From JBLHGU01 sp047615875 (lineage in GTDB: Bacteria; Pseudomonadota; Gammaproteobacteria; Arenicellales; CAJQKF01), in NCBI GenBank assembly GCA_047615875.1, contig JBLHGU010000009.1:1-55830 (forward strand): DNA of 55,830 nt, given 5' to 3'. The translations under genes and the position numbers were made by a program. Below, piece by piece: positions 51,791 through 55,830 of the stretch. Every line of letters begins with the position of its first letter. Position 1 is the first letter of the stretch. The notes under the pieces are model-generated. The model saw only the letters and a program-made list of their open reading frames with translations, was not told the origin of the DNA and did no database searches.

Positions 51791-51812
51791 GTTACAATTT
51801 GATACAAAATGA
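51791..51812 (+). promoter_or_regulatory. Candidate response-regulator (CpxR-like) binding site
   Basis: GTTAC-N5-GATAC at 51791-51805 reads GTATC-N5-GTAAC on the minus strand, 7 of 10 matches to the CpxR consensus GTAAA-N5-GTAAA. The same bases form a 10-base tandem repeat, TACAATTTGA then TACAAAATGA (51793-51812), the geometry expected for OmpR-family dimers. It lies about 90-110 bases before the Spy-like gene. Confidence 0.4.
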
Positions 51813-51899
51813 AACGATTCTGAAAAGCTGTTTCAGGCCTGGGCCACTACTATTTAGATACTCAAACGAGTACCAATAAACAACCTTGGAGTATCAATC

Positions 51900-52358
51900 A
51901 TGTCAAAATTCAAAATGAAGCGTCGCACTAAATTCATATTAATTACGGTGCTGACCTTAGGAATTGCTGGTGGCGTCGCTGCAAAATATATGCATGGTGG
52001 CCCCGAAGCCCACGCAGCACGTATTATAAGCTATGCTCAAGATGAGCTTAACCTGGATGCAAATCAAACACAGGCCCTGACTGAATTAAAAGACACTATG
52101 TTTGATATGGGTCGCGACTTAAAATCGAGTCGGGATAATAATGTGCAAACGGCTCTGAGTTTGCTTTCTGAACCACAGATGGATCAGTCAAAAGCATTGG
52201 CTGTTGTTCAGCAAAGAACTAGTGTAATGAATGAGCGAGCCGTTGATTTAATCGCTTCTATCGCCAATTTTACCGATAAACTTAGCCCAGTCCAAAAACA
52301 ACAATTGCTTGATAAAGCAAACCACAAGGTTGAACATTGGAGAAATCACGATCACTAA
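51900..52358 (+). CDS. Spy/CpxP-like periplasmic protein
   Basis: The 152-residue protein has a basic N-terminus, a hydrophobic signal region (about 12-28; FILITVLTLGIAGGVAA) and an all-helical mature part with two LTxxQ-like elements, LDANQTQALTELK and LSPVQKQQLLDKA, as in Spy, CpxP and CnrX-type heavy-metal sensors. It ends His-rich (HWRNHDH), which may bind metal. CpxP proteins quench the sensor kinase and help clear misfolded proteins. Placement before a CpxR/CpxA-like pair supports such a role. The signal region is close to a membrane anchor, so cleavage is uncertain. Confidence 0.82.
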   Translation: MSKFKMKRRTKFILITVLTLGIAGGVAAKYMHGGPEAHAARIISYAQDELNLDANQTQALTELKDTMFDMGRDLKSSRDNNVQTALSLLSEPQMDQSKALAVVQQRTSVMNERAVDLIASIANFTDKLSPVQKQQLLDKANHKVEHWRNHDH

Positions 52359-52375
52359 ACGTTCAATAGATTTAG

Positions 52376-52411
52376 CCCGGTTGCCACTCCCAGCAACCGG
52401 GATCAGTTTTT
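52376..52411 (+). terminator. Intrinsic terminator-like hairpin between the Spy-like gene and the response regulator gene
   Basis: CCCGGTTGC (52376-52384) pairs perfectly with GCAACCGGG (52393-52401) across an 8-base loop, followed by ATCAGTTTTT. The hairpin ends 12 bases before the response regulator ATG (52414), so it can both stop transcription and cover that gene's ribosome site. Confidence 0.7.
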
Positions 52412-52413
52412 AA

Positions 52414-53088
52414 ATGAAAACAGTTCTATTAATTGATGATGATGATCGACTGGGTCCACCGTTGGCCGAGTACTTCCAGCGATTTGATTTAGAACTCCTT
52501 TGCGAAACCCATCCAACCGCAGGCTTAGCGCGGTTGGATAAAGGTGGAGTGAATTTGGTTATTCTAGATGTCATGCTGCCAGATCAGGATGGCTTCCAGG
52601 TTTGCAGGACCATTAGAAAAGACAGTGAAGTGCCAATCATTATGCTCACGGCAAGAGGTGAAGTTACAGATCGAGTAGTAGGTCTGGAACTTGGCGCCGA
52701 TGATTATCTGGCGAAACCATTTGAACCAAGAGAACTGGTAGCTAGAATTCAGAACATTTTTCGCCGTATACAACCGCAACAAAAAAAATCTAATGAGCTG
52801 GATTATGGGGACCTTAGAATAGACAATGACCAACAACTGGTATGGGTGGTAGGGGATGAGATTGCCCTAACAACCAGAGAATATCAGCTGTTATGTCTGC
52901 TAGCAGAAAACCCGTCTAAAAATTTCAGTCGAGATGAAATTATAAATAGAATGCGGGGCACAGAGTCCGAGCTATTTTCCCGCGCAGTTGATATTTTGGT
53001 GAGCAGGTTACGCCAGAAGTTGAAGCCGACTGATCATATTAAGACGGTCTGGGGTGCAGGTTATCGTTTTACAGGTAGCAAAAAATGA
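52414..53088 (+). CDS. OmpR-family response regulator (CpxR-like)
   Basis: The 224-residue protein has a receiver domain with the acidic pocket DDDD at 8-11, phosphoacceptor D52 in VILDVMLPDQDG, the conserved Thr in IIMLTARG and K101 in LAKPFEP, and a winged-helix output domain (about 130-220; LTTREYQLLCLLAENPSKNFSRDEI, VSRLRQKLKP, KTVWGAGYRFTG). This order and the Spy/CpxP-like neighbour resemble the envelope-stress CpxPRA system of E. coli, but orthology needs a tree. It overlaps the kinase gene by 4 bases (ATGA). A hairpin upstream may limit its expression. Confidence 0.9.
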   Translation: MKTVLLIDDDDRLGPPLAEYFQRFDLELLCETHPTAGLARLDKGGVNLVILDVMLPDQDGFQVCRTIRKDSEVPIIMLTARGEVTDRVVGLELGADDYLAKPFEPRELVARIQNIFRRIQPQQKKSNELDYGDLRIDNDQQLVWVVGDEIALTTREYQLLCLLAENPSKNFSRDEIINRMRGTESELFSRAVDILVSRLRQKLKPTDHIKTVWGAGYRFTGSKK

Positions 53089-54419
53089 AACCCGGGGTCT
53101 GGTTAGCGCGTTTTCGTGCCTCACTGTCAGCCAAAATTCTAAGCTTATTCCTAGTCGCAGCCGTAATGGTCATCATGGTTATAGCAAGCCTATTTAGCGG
53201 TGTCTGGAAACATCACTTTCGAGATGCCATAAGCCCACACCTGGCTCAGTATATAAACTATATAAAACAGGATTTAGGTAACCCACCGAGTCCTCAGGCC
53301 GCCGCAGAACTGGCCAGGAATTTACCGCTCGATATAGTTATTCTCGGCCCCGGACTTGAATGGTCTTCAACTGGAGAATTACTTGACTATGATGACCTCG
53401 AATTTTATGGCTATGATCGACGACATGGTCTCGCGGTTCAATATGGCGAGTACAACTACGATCAGTTCTTTGTGAAAACTTCTATCGACAATTTTGACGT
53501 TCTATTTTTAGTAGATGAAGTTGAAGCCTCCGGCAATCAGTCCGGTCGGTTGGCCTTCCTGCTCGTGCCAATCCTTTTAGTTCTGTTGATGATTTATTTT
53601 CTACTTCGGTGGCTTTTAAGACCAATAAAAACGTTAGAGTCTGGCGTGGCGTCGCTTGCAGAAGGTGATTTGGATTTTCGAGTTATGGTCAAGCGGACCG
53701 ACGAACTCGGTTTGCTGGCTAATCAGTTTAATCAGATGGCCACGGAGATTCAGGCCATGCTTGAGTCAAAACGCCAACTACTGTTATCCATTAGTCATGA
53801 ACTTCGATCCCCGCTGACCAGAGCTAATGTTACTTTGGCTTTGTTAAGTGAAACTGCAGTTCGTAACAGTTTGAAGCAGGATGTAAATGAAATGGAGCAG
53901 CTAATTGCGCAGTTGCTTGAAGCTGAGCGGCTCAGCACACATCACAGTGTTTTGAATACTGAAAGCGTGGCAGTTGCGGAACTGATTGATGAGGTGCTGG
54001 TCGATTACTTTGAAGTGCAGGTCATAAAACTATCAATTGATAGCGATTTGCCACTGGTAGATCTTGACCCGGCCAGAATTAAAATATTGATTAAGAATCT
54101 ATTGGAAAATGCTATTCGATTTAACCCAGAGGGCGCTGACCCAGTAACTTTAACAGTGCGTCGAGTTGGTGCAGAATTACGATTGACAGTTGCCGACAAA
54201 GGACCCGGCATAGATGAAGAAAAGATAGCCCAAATGACGGAACCATTTTGGCGTGGTGATGAATCTCGACAACGAGGCACGGGGAGTTATGGTCTGGGGC
54301 TGCACCTTTGCCTGAGAATTGCTGAAGCCCATGGTGGATCTCTGAAAATCAAGTCAGTGTTAGGCAATGGCACCCAAATTGAGGTTGCTCTACCGTTGGA
54401 AACATCCAACGATAGTTGA
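53085..54419 (+). CDS. Sensor histidine kinase (CpxA-like)
   Basis: The 444-residue protein has a first membrane helix (about 17-40), a short periplasmic domain (about 41-155), a second helix (about 157-176), a HAMP domain (WLLRPIKTLESGVASLAEGDLDFRV), the phosphoacceptor H238 in SISHELRSPLTRANVTL, and an ATPase domain with N box NLLENAIRFN, G1 VADKGPGI and G2 GTGSYGLGLHLCLRIAEAHGG. This is the CpxA/EnvZ type layout. The periplasmic loop would sense envelope stress or interact with the Spy-like protein (inference). It ends the operon; a large gap follows. Confidence 0.9.
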   Translation: MKPGVWLARFRASLSAKILSLFLVAAVMVIMVIASLFSGVWKHHFRDAISPHLAQYINYIKQDLGNPPSPQAAAELARNLPLDIVILGPGLEWSSTGELLDYDDLEFYGYDRRHGLAVQYGEYNYDQFFVKTSIDNFDVLFLVDEVEASGNQSGRLAFLLVPILLVLLMIYFLLRWLLRPIKTLESGVASLAEGDLDFRVMVKRTDELGLLANQFNQMATEIQAMLESKRQLLLSISHELRSPLTRANVTLALLSETAVRNSLKQDVNEMEQLIAQLLEAERLSTHHSVLNTESVAVAELIDEVLVDYFEVQVIKLSIDSDLPLVDLDPARIKILIKNLLENAIRFNPEGADPVTLTVRRVGAELRLTVADKGPGIDEEKIAQMTEPFWRGDESRQRGTGSYGLGLHLCLRIAEAHGGSLKIKSVLGNGTQIEVALPLETSNDS

Positions 54420-54718
54420 CTATTAGAATATTCCTATCAATAGAAAATGCCTCGACACCTATGGTGTTAACAAGAAAGTCCATTCAAAATACTATTTGCC
54501 TTATTAGGCTAATTTTGGATGTATAACAGCAATTTCTTAATAGTGGCTCTAACTTCTTAATTTCTTGGAGTTAATTCTATAAAGTGTGATTTTTAGGGCT
54601 TTGTAAATTGTCTTTATGTTGTTCAAATTTGCCTCAACCCAGGGTTACATTCGAAACACTTTTCTGAAAGAATCCGCGCACTTAGTGAACAGATAATTCA
54701 GTAACGGAGTTCTGGTTT
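54420..54718. other. 299-base gap before the PiT gene
   Basis: No gene is seen. ACACC-TAT-GGTGT at 54455-54467 is a 5-bp hairpin without a U-tract, so not a good terminator. The AT-rich remainder should contain the PiT promoter; I could not assign a convincing pair of boxes, and no Pho box was recognised. Confidence 0.4.
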
Positions 54719-55830
54719 ATGACCTACGAAATGACGATCCTCAGTAAGCAACGTCGTGCGCGAACACATTCGCTCATTCGGCTGGTGCTGGCCTTTGGAT
54801 TCATAGTTGGCGTGATGTTTTTTATGAATTCGAAGGTAGAAGGTCTTTCAAACGGCCTGTTTCTGGTGGTTGCGGCCATGGTTGGTGCCTATATGGCCAT
54901 CAACATTGGTGCCAATGATGTAGCAAACAATGTTGGTGCCACCGTTGGGTCTGGAGCTATTACGTTAACGGGAGCGCTGTTTCTTGCTGGTATATTTGAA
55001 GCGTCCGGTGCATTGCTTGCGGGTGGTGATGTGGTTGGCACAATCAAGAAGGGGATTATAGACCCCGACCTAATTTCTGACCCCAATACGTTTATCTGGC
55101 TGATGATGGCGGCTTTAATGGCGGCCGCGCTATGGCTAAATCTGGCAACCGCGATTGGTGCGCCAGTCTCTACCACCCATTCCATAGTGGGCGGTGTTCT
55201 GGGCGCGGGCATCGCTGCTGGCGGTATGGGTATTGCTAACTGGACAACAATGGCGCAGATCGCTGCTAGCTGGGTTATATCACCGGTAATGGGTGGTGTT
55301 GTTGCTGCCATATTTCTCTATGTAATAAAACGCCAGATTACTTATAAAACAGATAAGGTAGCTGCTACGGGTAAAGTTGTGCCGATTCTTATCGGGATTA
55401 TGGCGTGGGCTTTTGGCGCCTATTTGATGAAAAAGGGGCTGGGAAAACTTTGGAAGATTGATCTGCTCACAGCACTCGGGTTAGGACTGATAATCGGCGG
55501 TGTTGTGTATGCCCTGGTTAAGCCGATGATAGGCCGGGTCTGTGAAACCCTGAGTAATGATAAAGATGGTGTGAACAGTGTGTTTACAATGCCACTGGTT
55601 TGCGCTGCAGCGCTGCTGGCATTTGCTCACGGTGCTAATGATGTGGCCAATGCTGTTGGTCCGTTAGCCGCGATTAATGATTCGATTCAGTTGGGTGGTA
55701 TTGTAACGAAAGCCAGTGTGCCACTCTGGGTGATGATGATCGGCGCGCTGGGAATTGTCGTGGGATTAGCGCTCTATGGTCCCAGGTTGATTAAAACTGT
55801 TGGTACGGAAATAACCGAACTGGATAAAAC
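54719..55830 (+). CDS. PiT-family inorganic phosphate transporter (3' end outside window)
   Basis: PiT permeases import phosphate (as metal phosphate) with protons. From ATG 54719, 370 codons lie in the window with no stop. Both PiT signatures are present: AINIGANDVANNVGATVGSGA near residue 60, with APVSTTHSIVGGVLGAGIA downstream, and AFAHGANDVANAVGPLAAI near residue 300, which form the inverted duplicated transport core. Multiple membrane segments are evident. An extended N-terminus of about 45 residues with one extra helix precedes the first signature. A DUF47/PhoU-like partner, often found beside pit genes, is not seen upstream. Confidence 0.95.
   Translation, partial: MTYEMTILSKQRRARTHSLIRLVLAFGFIVGVMFFMNSKVEGLSNGLFLVVAAMVGAYMAINIGANDVANNVGATVGSGAITLTGALFLAGIFEASGALLAGGDVVGTIKKGIIDPDLISDPNTFIWLMMAALMAAALWLNLATAIGAPVSTTHSIVGGVLGAGIAAGGMGIANWTTMAQIAASWVISPVMGGVVAAIFLYVIKRQITYKTDKVAATGKVVPILIGIMAWAFGAYLMKKGLGKLWKIDLLTALGLGLIIGGVVYALVKPMIGRVCETLSNDKDGVNSVFTMPLVCAAALLAFAHGANDVANAVGPLAAINDSIQLGGIVTKASVPLWVMMIGALGIVVGLALYGPRLIKTVGTEITELDK

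Noticed and set aside
54455..54467. Hairpin after the sensor kinase gene as a terminator
   Set aside because: The stem is 5 bp and no T-run follows.

Overview
The window reads as a chromosomal segment of a gammaproteobacterium, probably a free-living aquatic or marine heterotroph. The evidence is gene order: ffs-dnaX-ybaB-recR, gatC/mreB divergence, mrdA-rodA-mltB-rlpA-dacA-ybeD-lipB and dapB-carA-carB-greA are all arrangements known from Pseudomonas-like gammaproteobacteria. Genus cannot be decided by reading alone. Nearly all genes are intact, densely packed and often overlapping by 1-14 bases, so this is mainly core genome with short accessory stretches between conserved blocks.

Layout. 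1-52 holds the tail of a broken transposase; 53-751 has no gene I can support. 752-3585 is 4.5S RNA followed by dnaX, ybaB and recR. 3605-5017 has two unrecognised exported proteins, and 5056-6330 a CNNM/CorC-type membrane protein. 6423-9629 is gatCAB on the minus strand, divergent from a large cell-elongation operon (9888-20045): mreBCD, mrdA, rodA, mltB, rlpA, dacA, ybeD, lipB and pgeF, where lipA would usually follow lipB. 20251-29695 has a GlxA/GbdR-type regulator, a glycine-betaine/choline-type binding protein coupled to a HAD phosphatase, a PhnD-like protein, a P-II protein, a Sel1-repeat protein, a non-pyrrolysine MttB-family protein and etfBA with a small ABM-domain gene. Together these suggest quaternary-amine and nitrogen metabolism. 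29735-35561 is dapB-carA-carB-greA. 35641-42445 (minus) has an LpxL-type acyltransferase, an Ada-type repair protein and the 1610-residue NAD-glutamate dehydrogenase. 42571-51768 has acetoacetyl-CoA synthetase, lgt, a DUF4124-like protein, a YfcE-like phosphoesterase, a GspA/GspB pair, an alpha/beta hydrolase, xpt, a lipoprotein and an Atl protein. 51900-54419 is a Spy/CpxP-like protein with a CpxRA-like two-component system, and 54719 to the right edge is a PiT phosphate transporter.

I found no CRISPR array, defence island, prophage, complete insertion sequence or clearly new system. The most interesting signals are regulatory: an E. coli-type frameshift heptamer in dnaX; a terminator-like hairpin inside a short leader reading frame directly before carA; a strong hairpin between the Spy-like gene and its response regulator; and several inverted repeats in front of nitrogen and quaternary-amine genes. 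The orphan MttB-like protein and the orphan binding protein that lacks a family Trp are the best biochemical unknowns.
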